This document shows, in pieces, positions 51,687 to 61,783 of a DNA stretch of 64,000 nucleotides (position 1 is the stretch's first letter; every line of letters starts with the position of its first letter). The notes under the pieces were generated by a model. The model saw nothing but the letters and a program-made list of their open reading frames with translations. It had not been told where the DNA came from and searched no databases. The DNA comes from Chloroflexota bacterium. Lineage in GTDB: Bacteria; Chloroflexota; Anaerolineae; Anaerolineales; Anaerolineaceae. The stretch covers positions 1 through 64,000 of the forward strand of contig JAJXZS010000001.1 in assembly GCA_021779955.1 (NCBI GenBank). The letters run 5' to 3'. Both the position numbers and the translations under genes were made by a program.

Positions 51687-53141
51687 CTACTTCAGCAGTT
51701 CTTCAAGAATGGAGCGTGCCATGGCGGCGTCTGCCTTACCGCGCATCTTCTTCATCACCTGGCCCACGAACCAGCCGATCAATGTCACTTTGCCGGCTTT
51801 ATAGGATGCCACTTCATTCGGCGATTCAGTCAGCACTTCCTCGCAAACGGTACGAATAGCGCTGTCATCGCTGACTTTACCCAGGCCCTCTTCGCTGACG
51901 ATCGCCTCCGGGGTCCTGCCCGTATCCTGCACTTTTTGCAGCAGCGACTTTCCCGTACTGATGTTTATCGTACCGCCGTCAACCAGTTTGAGCAGCGACG
52001 CGAGCGCTTGAGGCGTCAGTTTCATCTCGGATGGATTGAGCCCCTGTTCGTTGATCATGCGAAGAACGTCATTCATCAACCAGTTGGATACCTTTTTGGG
52101 ATCCCCACCATAGTCTTTGACCGCCTCTTCATAATAATCCGAGAGCCTGCGCTCGCCGGTGAGGATATCAGCATCGTATTCGGGTAAGCCGTATTGTTCC
52201 ACGAAACGCGCTCGCCTTTGAAGCGGCAGTTCTGGAAAACCGGCAAGGATCTTTGCTTTCCACTCTTCAGTCATGCGGATGGGCAGCAGATCGGGTTCTC
52301 TGAAGTAGCGGTAATCTGCCTCGGTCTCCTTGGAGCGCATCTTCTTGAGCGATCCCGTATCTTCGTCCCACTCGAGCGTCCATGCTTCGATGCGGTGGCC
52401 TGCTTCGACTTCGCGCACCTGGCGGTCGATCTCGGTGGCGATGGCGTCGCGCACCGCTTCGATCGAATTCACGTTCTTGATCTCTGTCTTCGGGTTGAGA
52501 ACAGTCTCGCCTTTGACGCGAATGGAAACGTTCGCATCACAGCGCAGGTGAGCCTTCTCCATATCCGCCTCTGAAATGCCCAACCAGCGCAGAAGCTGGC
52601 GCAATCGGATCAGATATTGGGCGGCTTCATCGGCAGTCCGCAGGTCAGGCCCAGTCACCATTTCAACCAGCGGCACGCCGCAGCGGTTGAAATCGATAAA
52701 ACGGCGGTTACCCGCGTTCTTGGTTTTGCCTGCATCCTCTTCGATATGGAGTTTCCAAATGCTCACCCGCCGGATATAGGCTTTTTTATCGAATGAGTTC
52801 GCAGCAGGAATCGGAAGGTCGAGGTATCCGCCCTTGCCGAGGGATTGATCGAACTGGGAAATCTGATAGCCCTTGGGCAGATCAGGATAAAAATAATTTT
52901 TGCGGTCGAAATAGGAGAGCGGTTGTATCTCGGAATGCATCGCATTGGCAAGCACGACAGCTTTTTCGACGACGGCCTTATTCAGCACAGGCAGCACACC
53001 GGGCAGCCCGCAGCAGACCGGGCAGATATTGGTGTTCGGTTCATCCGCCCACGAATCCGCCTTGCAAGAGCAGAAAATCTTGGTTTTGGTGTTTAGCTGA
53101 ATATGCGTTTCAAGCCCGATAACCGCTTCGTATTCTGTCAT
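51687..53141 (-). CDS. gatB: Glutamyl-/aspartyl-tRNA amidotransferase subunit B
   Basis: 484-residue tRNA-binding kinase subunit of the amidotransferase that makes Gln-tRNA and Asn-tRNA. Seen: MTEYEAVIGLETHIQLNTKT start, Zn ligands in FCSCKADSW and NICPVCCGLPG, YPDLPKGYQISQFDQSLGKG and DFNRCGVPLVEMVTGPD. The YqeY-like tail is seen near the end (LIGWFVGQVMKKMRGKADAA). gatC and gatA lie directly upstream. Confidence 0.95.
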   Translation of the reverse strand: MTEYEAVIGLETHIQLNTKTKIFCSCKADSWADEPNTNICPVCCGLPGVLPVLNKAVVEKAVVLANAMHSEIQPLSYFDRKNYFYPDLPKGYQISQFDQSLGKGGYLDLPIPAANSFDKKAYIRRVSIWKLHIEEDAGKTKNAGNRRFIDFNRCGVPLVEMVTGPDLRTADEAAQYLIRLRQLLRWLGISEADMEKAHLRCDANVSIRVKGETVLNPKTEIKNVNSIEAVRDAIATEIDRQVREVEAGHRIEAWTLEWDEDTGSLKKMRSKETEADYRYFREPDLLPIRMTEEWKAKILAGFPELPLQRRARFVEQYGLPEYDADILTGERRLSDYYEEAVKDYGGDPKKVSNWLMNDVLRMINEQGLNPSEMKLTPQALASLLKLVDGGTINISTGKSLLQKVQDTGRTPEAIVSEEGLGKVSDDSAIRTVCEEVLTESPNEVASYKAGKVTLIGWFVGQVMKKMRGKADAAMARSILEELLK

Positions 53142-53260
53142 AAATCCTCACGCCTTCCCATCTGCGGAAGAGCAAATTAGTCCTATCAATCCTCGAAAGC
53201 ATCTTGAATCATGCCAATTATCGAAATATCAGCAGATTCCTGTAACGATGCCAACTCCTG

Positions 53261-54844
53261 CTATCGCAGCACTTTCGGTTTGACCTTGCGCCAATCTTCC
53301 GACTCTGTAGCCATTTCATAGGCGCGCGCCACGCGGAAGAGCTTATCTTCGCTGTAATCGGCGCCGAGGAGCTGAATGCCAATCGGCAACTGAGCAGAAT
53401 CCAATCCGCCGGGAAGCGAAATACCCGGAACGCCGGCGTGATTGGCAGGCACGGTCAGCTGGTCGGCATACTGCATCAACACCGAATCGCCGTAGACCGC
53501 ATCCATCTCGAAAGCGGTTGTTGGCGTCGTGGGGGTGAGCAAGGCGTCCAGGCGGTAATTGCCTGCCGGGTCGAAGGCTGCTTCGAAGTCTCGGCGGATC
53601 AGCGTGCGCACCCGCAGAGCGCGCTTGTAGTATTGCTCGCTGTACTGGGCAGCGCTGACGTACATGCCCATGAGAATCCGCAGCTTGGGCTGCAAGCCAA
53701 ATCCCTCGTTTCGGGTCAGCTTGTACATCGATTTGAGATCGGTGTAGTTTTGAGTGGTGCGCAGCCCGTACTTGACCCCATCGTAGCGATGCAGGTTCGA
53801 AGCGGCTTCCACGCGGCTGATAACGAAATAGGCCGGAATTCCGTAGCGGGTGTTCGGCATGGGCACATCTTCGACAATCTCGGCACCCATGCTGGCAAGC
53901 ACGTCGGCGGCATGCCGCACAGCTTTCTCGATTTCTGCCGGAAGCTCCTGTTCTTTGAAACCGCCTTGCCCGTCCGGGAAGGTAATCCGGAAATAGTCAG
54001 GCGATAGCCCGATGCGCATGCCCCTGACTCCCATCTCGAGGTTCGAAAGATAATCGGATACGGGGGTGGTTGCAGCAGTGGCATCGTGCGAATCCGGGCC
54101 TGCAATCACCTGCAGCATCGACGCCGCATCGGTGACGGTGCGTGAGACAGGCCCCGGGCAGTCCAGCGAAGAGGCAAAAGCGATCAGGCCGTAACGAGAG
54201 ACGCGCCCATAGGTGGGCTTGACGCCGACCACGCCGCAGAAGGCGGCGGGCTGGCGGATGGAGCCTGCAGTATCAGTGCCCAATGAAAGCGGCACTTCAT
54301 ATGCTGCGACACTGGCCGTGCTGCCACCCGAAGACCCGCCCGGAACCCTGCTTGTATCCCAGGGGTTGCGCGTGCTGGGTTGAAATGCCGAAGACTCCGT
54401 CGATGAGCCATAGGTAAACTCATCGAGGTTGACCTTGCCGATCATCAAGGCGCCAGCGGCTACCATGCGTTCGACAGGGGTTGCTGTATATGGAGCGACA
54501 AAGTTGGCCAAAATGCGCGACCCGGCCGTCGAAGGGGTGTCTTTGACGCAAAAGATATCTTTCACGGTGAAGGGTACGCCTGCCAGCGGGCCGACCTTTT
54601 CGCCGGCAGCCAGCTTCCGGTCGACTTCGCGCGCCTGTTCGAGCGCCAGGTCTTCGGTCAGCGTAATCATGGCATGCACGCGGCTGCGGTCGTTAGGGGT
54701 GATTTCGCCGGCGTTCAGGCTGCCGGGTCTGCCATCCACTTCACCAATTCGGCGCAGCGAGCTTTCAAGGATTTCCACTGCCGATGTTTTCTTTTCGCCC
54801 AGGAGGCGGGATAGTTCAAGAGCGGATAAGTCGCAAAGGTCCAT
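53261..54844 (-). CDS. gatA: Glutamyl-/aspartyl-tRNA amidotransferase subunit A
   Basis: 527-residue amidase subunit that releases ammonia from glutamine. Ser-cisSer-Lys triad: Lys in VPFTVKDIFCVKD, Ser in PGGSSGGSTASVA and Ser in GTDTAGSIRQPAAFCG. It is about 35 residues longer than usual, with an insertion in the first 60 residues (VDGRPGSLNAGEITPNDRSR). gatC is 6 nt upstream; gatB follows after 119 nt. Confidence 0.95.
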   Translation of the reverse strand: MDLCDLSALELSRLLGEKKTSAVEILESSLRRIGEVDGRPGSLNAGEITPNDRSRVHAMITLTEDLALEQAREVDRKLAAGEKVGPLAGVPFTVKDIFCVKDTPSTAGSRILANFVAPYTATPVERMVAAGALMIGKVNLDEFTYGSSTESSAFQPSTRNPWDTSRVPGGSSGGSTASVAAYEVPLSLGTDTAGSIRQPAAFCGVVGVKPTYGRVSRYGLIAFASSLDCPGPVSRTVTDAASMLQVIAGPDSHDATAATTPVSDYLSNLEMGVRGMRIGLSPDYFRITFPDGQGGFKEQELPAEIEKAVRHAADVLASMGAEIVEDVPMPNTRYGIPAYFVISRVEAASNLHRYDGVKYGLRTTQNYTDLKSMYKLTRNEGFGLQPKLRILMGMYVSAAQYSEQYYKRALRVRTLIRRDFEAAFDPAGNYRLDALLTPTTPTTAFEMDAVYGDSVLMQYADQLTVPANHAGVPGISLPGGLDSAQLPIGIQLLGADYSEDKLFRVARAYEMATESEDWRKVKPKVLR

Positions 54845-54850
54845 ATTTGG

Positions 54851-55171
54851 CTACTTCAACGTGGTATGGGGAATATCTGGGACGACGATGTATTGATCCT
54901 CAACTTGGGGCGCCTGCGCAAGAATGGCTTTCGAATCCAGGCATGGGATCCACTCGTCCTCACGCGGCGCGGATGAATTCTCGACTTCGTAAGGAACACC
55001 GTGCAAGCTAATGGGGATGTCTTCATCAAGAGGAACCGCCTCGAGTTCACGCACCGACGCCAACTGATTGTTCAACTGCCGGCGCAGGTAGTCCGCCTGC
55101 TTGGCATTCAGTTCAAGCGCGGCTAAATCTACCAGATGATCAAAAATCTCAACTGAAATCTGTTCACTCAT
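54851..55171 (-). CDS. gatC: Glutamyl-/aspartyl-tRNA amidotransferase subunit C
   Basis: 106-residue linker subunit that wraps GatA and GatB. Start ATG 55171 (MSEQISVEIFDHLVDLAALE) is preferred over TTG 55192, as it matches the family start. Helical core LNAKQADYLRRQLNNQLASV and the DLPISLHG-like segment EDIPISLHGVPYEVENSSAP are kept. First gene of gatC-gatA-gatB. Confidence 0.9.
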   Translation of the reverse strand: MSEQISVEIFDHLVDLAALELNAKQADYLRRQLNNQLASVRELEAVPLDEDIPISLHGVPYEVENSSAPREDEWIPCLDSKAILAQAPQVEDQYIVVPDIPHTTLK

Positions 55172-55248
55172 CAGGAAACGACCTTTATGCAAAGGATTAA
55201 ATACACCTGTTGTTCTGTCCTACAATTGTAATCAATAGCGGCAGAAAA

Positions 55249-55506
55249 TCAATCCAATGTAAAGGGCGTAGATGTGGGATATGGCGTGCTTGTGGGGCGT
55301 TTGGTCACTTCTGGCGTGGGAGAGGGTGTCCATGTGGGCGGCAGGACATTCAAAGTCGCGGTCGGGATTTCAGTACGCGAACCTGCAGGCGGATAAGGGT
55401 TTACAGGGGCACCGGGATCCATAAATATTGCGATCACACCAATGAAGACGATACCGGCTATCGCCAGGACGACGATGGACATGGTATCCCAGATGTTAAG
55501 CTTCAT
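55249..55506 (-). CDS. Small membrane-anchored Pro/Thr-rich protein
   Basis: 85-residue protein with one N-terminal helix (MSIVVLAIAGIVFIGVIAIF) and an extracytoplasmic tail of Pro/Thr repeats (PTWTPSPTPEVTKRPTSTP). Start ATG 55506 with AAGGTGACGTG upstream. Ends with a stop 78 nt before gatC. It may expose a linker on the cell surface; no family known. Confidence 0.65.
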   Translation of the reverse strand: MKLNIWDTMSIVVLAIAGIVFIGVIAIFMDPGAPVNPYPPAGSRTEIPTATLNVLPPTWTPSPTPEVTKRPTSTPYPTSTPFTLD

Positions 55507-55710
55507 CACGTCACCTTCATGTCACTGATTTTCCCTCAAACTATTTTGTCAGTATAACCATGTTTGAATCACTGTCAAGTTTTCCATGATGGGTCTAGCA
55601 TATTTGAAAGGCCGGCCAGGGAGCGCCATCAAGAACTTACACTCCGAATACATAACATCTCTTCACTGAATGAGATTACAATCATACAGGAAATGAGGTA
55701 AGCGAATTCG

Positions 55711-56166
55711 ATGATGGATAAAAGACCTCTCCTGCTTTATTTGATGCTGCTGGCACTGGCAGTGCTGGCTCTCTCGAATGTTCTTCTGGTGATCCAAACG
55801 ATCCGCAGTTGGAACTGGCTGCTCGTATTTGGTTACATTCCATCACCGATTTACAAAGTATTCGAGGGAACCTTCTTCACCCTGCTCTTCATTGCAGGCG
55901 GAATCAGCCTGTGGGCGAGATCACCAATCGCTCCCATGTTGAACGGCGTCAGCCTTGCAGTATATTTAATCTGGTCATGGGTGGACCGGTTATTGATTAC
56001 GGTGAATCCTGCGCCGCTTTCGAGTCACCTGCTGGCAGCCGGAATATCGCTTTTTCTATTCCTGCTTGCCGAGTTTTCGCTTTTCCTGCTAACGCCGTAC
56101 ATGCACCGCCCCACCCATGAAGCGGATAAGGAAGATGAAGATGGACGATCAGAATCTGGAAGTTGA
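55711..56166 (+). CDS. Four-helix membrane protein
   Basis: 151-residue membrane protein (MMDKRPLLLYLMLLALAVLA) with helices near residues 5-27, 50-68, 76-92 and 105-126. The C-terminus is acidic (HEADKEDEDGRSESGS) and overlaps the CYTH gene by 26 nt, so they are coupled. Function unknown. Confidence 0.75.
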   Translation: MMDKRPLLLYLMLLALAVLALSNVLLVIQTIRSWNWLLVFGYIPSPIYKVFEGTFFTLLFIAGGISLWARSPIAPMLNGVSLAVYLIWSWVDRLLITVNPAPLSSHLLAAGISLFLFLLAEFSLFLLTPYMHRPTHEADKEDEDGRSESGS

Positions 56167-56767
56167 AGTCAAATTCTATCTCAACGATCCCGCGGGTTTC
56201 GAAAAACGGCTGCGAAGCATCGGCGCCAACCTGGTGCAACCGCGCACCCACGAGTCGAACTACCGTTTCGATACGCCCGATCTGAGCCTTACGCGCACCC
56301 GGCAGGTGCTGCGGATCCGCCAGGATCAGAACGTGATCATCACGTACAAAGGTCCCGCCCTGGCGGATCAACCCGTCAGTATGCGCAAAGAGATCGAGCT
56401 CGAAGTCAAGGATTTCGAAGCTGCACGCGAATTGCTCGAATCGCTGGGATTTCAGATTTCGGTGTTGTACGAGAAGTACCGCACCGTCTATACCCTGAAC
56501 CAGCTCGAAATCACCATCGATGAAATGCCTTTCGGCGTGTTTACCGAGATCGAAGGCGGAGACGCTCAAACGATCGAAAGGACCGCCGCTTCGCTTTCGC
56601 TTTTATGGTCGCAGCGAATCCTGGAGAGCTACCTGATGCTCTTCGACCGAGTTAAGCAAAGCCGCGGACTGCAGCTTCAAAACCTAACCTTTGCCGAATT
56701 CAAGGGTGTTACGGTATCTGCCAAAGACCTTGGCGTCAAGGCGGCAGACGTGACCACCTATCTCTAA
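56141..56767 (+). CDS. CYTH-domain protein, CyaB-type (class IV adenylate cyclase-like)
   Basis: 208-residue protein starting at ATG 56141 (MDDQNLEVEVKFYLND) behind AAGGA. The ExExK motif (LEVEVKF) is at the N-terminus and the tunnel fold is visible (YRFDTPDLSLTRTRQVLRIR, KEIELEVKDFEAARELLESL, IDEMPFGVFTEIEGGDAQTI). CYTH proteins bind triphosphates; class IV cyclase or thiamine triphosphatase activity is possible. Three ATG codons (56117, 56135, 56141) are possible starts; 56141 is preferred. Confidence 0.85.
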   Translation: MDDQNLEVEVKFYLNDPAGFEKRLRSIGANLVQPRTHESNYRFDTPDLSLTRTRQVLRIRQDQNVIITYKGPALADQPVSMRKEIELEVKDFEAARELLESLGFQISVLYEKYRTVYTLNQLEITIDEMPFGVFTEIEGGDAQTIERTAASLSLLWSQRILESYLMLFDRVKQSRGLQLQNLTFAEFKGVTVSAKDLGVKAADVTTYL

Positions 56768-56803
56768 CCAATCGTGATCAATCAACAGCCAACGGAGAAT
56801 ACT

Positions 56804-57628
56804 ATGAAGATTTTGATCGCTTGCGACATGGAAGGCATCAGCGGTGTGGTGGATTGGAACCAGGTAACCCCCAGCCACCCTGAATACCAGCGCTTCCGCC
56901 ATATCATGACGGCCGATGTCAATGCCGCGATTGCAGGTGCAGCTGAAGGCGGCGCAAATCAGATCCTGGTCAGCGACGGTCACTGGAACGGAACCAACAT
57001 TCTCATCGAAGAACTTGACTCGCGAGCTCAGTTGAACAGCGGATCTCCTTCACGATTTTCAATGGTGCAGGGCGCAGATAGCGGCGTCGACGCAGCCCTG
57101 TTCATCGGGTACCACGCAATGGTCGGAACGCTGCACGCCGTGCTCGATCATACATGGTCGAACCAGCGGGTGGCCAATTTGTGGCTCAACGGCCGCTTGA
57201 CCGGAGAATTCGGGTTAAACGGCGCTTTATGCGGATCTTTCGGCGTACCCGTGCTCATGGTAAGCGGCGACCAGAGCGTCTGCGCCGAAGCGCGTGAATT
57301 TGCTAAAGGAGTCCTCACCGCGCAGGTGAAGGAAGCTGCGGGCAGATCGGCGGCATGCTGCCTGCCGCTTGCAGAGAGCCAGTCGCTAATCAAGAATACT
57401 GCTGCACAGGCCGTGAGCCAGTTCAAGCAGGGTAAAGGTACCAGGCCCATTCAGATCGCGCCACCGGTCAATATCACCATAGCGTTTATCAATACCAGCA
57501 TGGCCGACCAGGCTTCCATTTTCCCGGGCTCGCAGCGGCTCGACGGTACGCGCGTCTCCGCCGCTGCTGCCAATATGCCGGACGCCTACGAGACGTTCAG
57601 AACCCTGGTCAACATGGTGTCCATCTGA
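56804..57628 (+). CDS. M55 family D-aminopeptidase (DppA-like)
   Basis: 274-residue zinc aminopeptidase from ATG 56804, preceded by ACGGAGAATACT. Seen: MKILIACDMEGISGVVDW with the Asp-x-Glu metal pair, VSDGHWNGTNI, HAMVGTLHAVLDHTWSNQRV and LMVSGDQSVCAEA. M55 enzymes remove D-amino acids from D-dipeptides and can recycle peptidoglycan peptides. A terminator follows. Confidence 0.9.
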   Translation: MKILIACDMEGISGVVDWNQVTPSHPEYQRFRHIMTADVNAAIAGAAEGGANQILVSDGHWNGTNILIEELDSRAQLNSGSPSRFSMVQGADSGVDAALFIGYHAMVGTLHAVLDHTWSNQRVANLWLNGRLTGEFGLNGALCGSFGVPVLMVSGDQSVCAEAREFAKGVLTAQVKEAAGRSAACCLPLAESQSLIKNTAAQAVSQFKQGKGTRPIQIAPPVNITIAFINTSMADQASIFPGSQRLDGTRVSAAAANMPDAYETFRTLVNMVSI

Positions 57629-57650
57629 CCATCCCAACTTGCCATTTTCG

Positions 57651-57684
57651 GATGCCCGTTTTGACCAACCGGGCATCTTTTTTT
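57651..57684 (+). terminator. Rho-independent terminator
   Basis: Stem GATGCCCG / CGGGCATC, 11-nt loop, then TTTTTTT. Ends the M55 gene transcript. Confidence 0.87.
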
Positions 57685-57854
57685 AAGATAGATGTCGGGC
57701 GGCTATTCTTAAGTCGCTTTGGGTAGTTGGCTTCTAATCGTCAGCCGGGAAAACAATAAATTCGTACTCAAAGAGCTTTGCTTATAAGGGGTTTCTGATA
57801 AGACCAAAATAATCCCATGCGTTCGTGGTTTTAAGGCTTTCAAAAATTAGTAAA

Positions 57855-57863
57855 TGCTATAAT
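57855..57863 (+). promoter_or_regulatory. Extended -10 promoter of dnaE
   Basis: TGCTATAAT fits TGnTATAAT; about 38 nt before ATG 57901, no good -35 needed. The 57685-57854 stretch upstream has no other element. Confidence 0.6.
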
Positions 57864-57900
57864 GATTTATCGCTCCTAAGCGAACATCGGAAAACTCCAG

Positions 57901-60900
57901 ATGCCAACCTTTAGCCACCTGCACGTCCATACTGAATACTCATTACTCGACGGGTTCAGCAAGATCAAGGACCTGGTTAAAAAGGTTAAAGACTTGGGGA
58001 TGGATTCGGTGGCAATCACCGATCACGGCACGATGTTTGGCGTGATCGAGTTTTACAATGCAGCCAAGGCCGCAGGCGTCAAACCGATCATTGGCCTGGA
58101 AACATATGTCTGCGCCAGGCGCATGGCGGACCGCGATCCCCAAAAGGACAAGCACAGTTATCACCTCCTTCTTCTCGCAGAGAACGAGAAGGGCTATAAG
58201 AACCTGCTCAAAATCGCCAGCTCGGCCCAACTCGAAGGTTTCTATTACTATCCACGCGTCGATCACGAGTTCCTGGCCGCGCATACCGAAGGGGTGATCG
58301 CGTCTACTGCCTGCATGTCGGGCGAAGTGCCGCGAACCATCCTTGAAAAAGGCATCGAAGCCGGACGTCAGAAGTTGGATTGGTACTTCGAAACTTTCGG
58401 GGCCGACCATTTCTTTATCGAACTGCAAAATCATAATATTCCCGAGTTGCCGGCACTCAACAAAACCCTGATCGACCTGGGCAAGCGCTACAACGCGAGG
58501 TACATCGCCACGAACGATTCGCACTACATCAATCAGAGCGATGCCCGGCTGCAAGATATCATGCTTTCCATCCAGACCGGGGCGCTGCTGAGCGATCCAA
58601 ACCGGATGCGCATGACGGGCAACACGTTCTACATCCGCTCGCCTGAAGAGATGGCTGCCCTCTTCCCTGAAAACCCGGACGCGCTCAGCACCACGCTTGA
58701 GATTGCCGAACGCTGTAACGTCAACCTGGATAAAAAGGGGTATCACCTGCCCAAATTCGAGGTTCCGGAAGGATTCACAACCGAAACCTACCTGCGCACA
58801 CTGTGCGAGGAAGGCCTGCAGAGGCGCTACGGCAGCCGTGCGGATACTCCCGAAATACGTGACCGGCTGGAGCATGAGCTTCAGATCATCCACCAGATGG
58901 GATTCGATGCCTATTTTCTCATCGTGTGGGACCTGTGCAAACATGCACGCGAGCTGGGTATCTGGTACAACGTTCGCGGTTCGGGCGAAGGCTCGATCGT
59001 TGCATACAGCCTGGATATTTCGCTGGTTGAGCCGTTGAGCCACGGCTTGATCTTTGAACGGTTCCTCAACCCCCAAAGAATTTCGATGCCCGATATTGAC
59101 CTGGATTTCCAGGATGACCGCCGCGCGACCATGATGGCTTATTGCGCCGAGAAATACGGCGCCGATAAGGTAGCCCAAATCATCACCTTCGGCACGCTTG
59201 GCGCACGCGGCGCCATCCGCGATGTCGGCAGGGTGATGGACATTCCGCTTTCCGAAGTGGACCGGGCGACCAAGGCCATCCCCACGATCCCGGGAGTGCT
59301 CAACGTTACCATCAAACAGGCGCTCGAGGTCAGCCCTGAATTCAAGGCCATCCATGATGAAGCGCCTTACATGCGCGACCTGATCGACACGGCGAGCCAG
59401 ATGGAAGGCGTCGTGCGCAATGCAGGTACGCACGCCGCAGGAGTGGTGATCACCGATGTGCCTATCATCGAATACGCACCGCTGCACCGCCCCACCAGCG
59501 GATCGGAAGATTCGCCGATCAAGACGGTAACCCAGTTCGAGATGTCGATCATCGAGAAGCTGGGCTTGCTCAAGGTAGACTTCCTCGGCCTGGCGACTCT
59601 GACGATCATGCAGCGCGCCTGCGATCTGATCCGCGAGCGACACGGCAAGGATTTCACACTAGACAACATTCCTACAGACGATCTCGAGACTTACCAGTTT
59701 CTGGGGCAGGGTCATACTGCGGGCGTTTTCCAATTCGAAGGCAACGGCATGACCCGGTACCTGGTGCAAATGCGCCCCCAAAATCTGGATAATATCATTG
59801 CCATGGTGGCGCTTTTCAGGCCTGGCCCAATGCAGTTCATCCCCGAGTACATCAGCCGTATGCATGGGCAAACGCCTGTCACCTACCGCCATCCAATGCT
59901 TGAAAAGACGTTTAAAGAGACATACGGCATCCCAATCTACCAGGAACAGATCATGAACGCGGCAATGGACCTGGCAGGATACTCCGCTGCCGACGCAGAC
60001 GACCTGCGCAAGGCCATTTCCAAGAAGATCGCAGAATCGATCAAGAAGCACCAGGCGAAGTTCATCGCAGGCGCAAAACAGAACGGCATAGATGATGCCA
60101 CCGCTGAAAGCATCTTTGAGGATTGGGAAGGTTTCGCTCACTATGGCTTCAACAAGAGTCACGCCGCCGATTACGGTGTGATCGCTGCTGAAACCGCCTT
60201 CCTCAAGGCGCACTACACCGTGGAGTACATGACTGCGCTGCTTTCGGCATCTAAAAACGATACAGACAAGGTAGCCGCTTACGTCGCAGATTGCCGCAGC
60301 ATGGGCATCGAAATCCTGCCTCCGGATGTGCGGTCGTCTCTATGGGATTTCTCAATCGAAGACCGCGAGGGACAATCACCGGCGATCCGGTTCGGCATGG
60401 GTGCGGTCAAGAATGTCGGCTCCGCTCCGGTGGAGTTGATCATCGAAGGGCGCAAGAGCGGCTCGTTCAAGGATCTCAACGATTTCTTACGCCGGGTTGA
60501 TTTGCACCAATTGGGCAAACGCAGCCTCGAATGCCTGATCAAGGTTGGTGCGCTGGATGGTTTTGGTCCGCGCAAGTCGCTGCTCGATGCGATGGATTCG
60601 ATGATCGCCATCAGCGGCAGTCATTTCCGCGCGCTGAATTCCGGGCAGATGAGTTTCTTTGGTTCGATCAGCGGAGTTGAAGAGGAGATCCACCTGCCTA
60701 TCACTTCCTCGTTGGATCCCCGCGAACAACTCGAATGGGAAAAGGAACTGATCGGGCTTTATGTTTCGGACCATCCGCTCAACCCTTATCTCGCTGCGCT
60801 GAAGGGCAGGGTGACGCACACCAGCAGCGATCTCTCGGAAGCAGGGAACAAAGAAAATGTAACCGTCGCCGGCCTGGTAACCCGGATGCGCAGCCTGACA

Positions 60901-61770
60901 ACCAAGAGCGGCAAGCCGATGGCTTTTGCCACAATCGAAGATATGCAGGGAGCGATCGAACTGGTGATCTTTCCCAAGACCTGGGAACGATTCGGGCATT
61001 TTGTGCATCAGGATGCAGTTATCCTCGCCCAGGGTAAGGTGGACGCTGAAAGCGGCGACCCCAAGGTGCTGGTCGACCTCATCCAGCCTCTGACTGCCAG
61101 CGACTTGAATTCCACGCCGCCACCCACACATTCGGCGCCTTCAGGCGGCTCAACGAACCGGCCAAATGTAAGCGAACCAAAACCCAATCCTTCATATACG
61201 CCCAGGCCGTCCAACGACGATGCTTCCGATCTGCCGATCGTCCCTGAGGAACCTCCAGACTGGCACTTGCAAGACCCGCAAGCCTTCAGTTCCCCTTTGA
61301 ACCGGCCTGTTGCGGAGCCCATAGTGGACCCTGCGCCAACTGTTCCTGCGACCGAACCACCCAGGATGATCGTGGCACCGCCGGTGGAGAAGCCGAAATC
61401 GTTGAACCTGGCGGTGGAATCATCCCGAACGGAACCTTTTGTTACCAAGGTGATCCCTCCGTTAATCCTGCCCATCGAGCACCGGGAACCGATGCCTGCG
61501 GTCGAGAAAGGGTCCACGCGCATGCTGACGGTGATAATGCGTGCAAGCGATGACAAGGATCGCGACATCCGCAGGTTAAAACGCATCTGCGGAATTGCAC
61601 GCAGTTCTCCGGGCAGCGACCGCTTCTGCTTCCTGATCTTCGAGCACAGCCACAGGCATCTGCTGGACTTCCCCAATGACACAATCGGGATCAATACCGA
61701 TTTGCTCAGACAACTGGTAGAATTGGTCGGCGAACAGAACGTACAGGTCGAAATCATCAAACTTCAGTAA
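57901..61770 (+). CDS. dnaE: DNA polymerase III alpha subunit DnaE
   Basis: 1289-residue replicative polymerase. Order: PHP domain (FSHLHVHTEYSLLDGFSKIK; AITDHGTMFGV), palm with catalytic acids in MPDIDLDFQDDRR (Asp398, Asp400), fingers, helix-hairpin-helix, then OB fold (VTVAGLVTRMRSLTTKSGKP). A roughly 100-residue Pro/Ser-rich spacer (about residues 1078-1180) lies before the conserved C-terminal tail (FLIFEHSHRHLLDFPND). The N-terminal PHP His/Asp set looks intact, so the domain may be active in proofreading. GGAAAA at 57890 precedes the start; the gene is followed by pfkA. Confidence 0.95.
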   Translation: MPTFSHLHVHTEYSLLDGFSKIKDLVKKVKDLGMDSVAITDHGTMFGVIEFYNAAKAAGVKPIIGLETYVCARRMADRDPQKDKHSYHLLLLAENEKGYKNLLKIASSAQLEGFYYYPRVDHEFLAAHTEGVIASTACMSGEVPRTILEKGIEAGRQKLDWYFETFGADHFFIELQNHNIPELPALNKTLIDLGKRYNARYIATNDSHYINQSDARLQDIMLSIQTGALLSDPNRMRMTGNTFYIRSPEEMAALFPENPDALSTTLEIAERCNVNLDKKGYHLPKFEVPEGFTTETYLRTLCEEGLQRRYGSRADTPEIRDRLEHELQIIHQMGFDAYFLIVWDLCKHARELGIWYNVRGSGEGSIVAYSLDISLVEPLSHGLIFERFLNPQRISMPDIDLDFQDDRRATMMAYCAEKYGADKVAQIITFGTLGARGAIRDVGRVMDIPLSEVDRATKAIPTIPGVLNVTIKQALEVSPEFKAIHDEAPYMRDLIDTASQMEGVVRNAGTHAAGVVITDVPIIEYAPLHRPTSGSEDSPIKTVTQFEMSIIEKLGLLKVDFLGLATLTIMQRACDLIRERHGKDFTLDNIPTDDLETYQFLGQGHTAGVFQFEGNGMTRYLVQMRPQNLDNIIAMVALFRPGPMQFIPEYISRMHGQTPVTYRHPMLEKTFKETYGIPIYQEQIMNAAMDLAGYSAADADDLRKAISKKIAESIKKHQAKFIAGAKQNGIDDATAESIFEDWEGFAHYGFNKSHAADYGVIAAETAFLKAHYTVEYMTALLSASKNDTDKVAAYVADCRSMGIEILPPDVRSSLWDFSIEDREGQSPAIRFGMGAVKNVGSAPVELIIEGRKSGSFKDLNDFLRRVDLHQLGKRSLECLIKVGALDGFGPRKSLLDAMDSMIAISGSHFRALNSGQMSFFGSISGVEEEIHLPITSSLDPREQLEWEKELIGLYVSDHPLNPYLAALKGRVTHTSSDLSEAGNKENVTVAGLVTRMRSLTTKSGKPMAFATIEDMQGAIELVIFPKTWERFGHFVHQDAVILAQGKVDAESGDPKVLVDLIQPLTASDLNSTPPPTHSAPSGGSTNRPNVSEPKPNPSYTPRPSNDDASDLPIVPEEPPDWHLQDPQAFSSPLNRPVAEPIVDPAPTVPATEPPRMIVAPPVEKPKSLNLAVESSRTEPFVTKVIPPLILPIEHREPMPAVEKGSTRMLTVIMRASDDKDRDIRRLKRICGIARSSPGSDRFCFLIFEHSHRHLLDFPNDTIGINTDLLRQLVELVGEQNVQVEIIKLQ

Positions 61771-61783
61771 GCAGGGACAAGTT

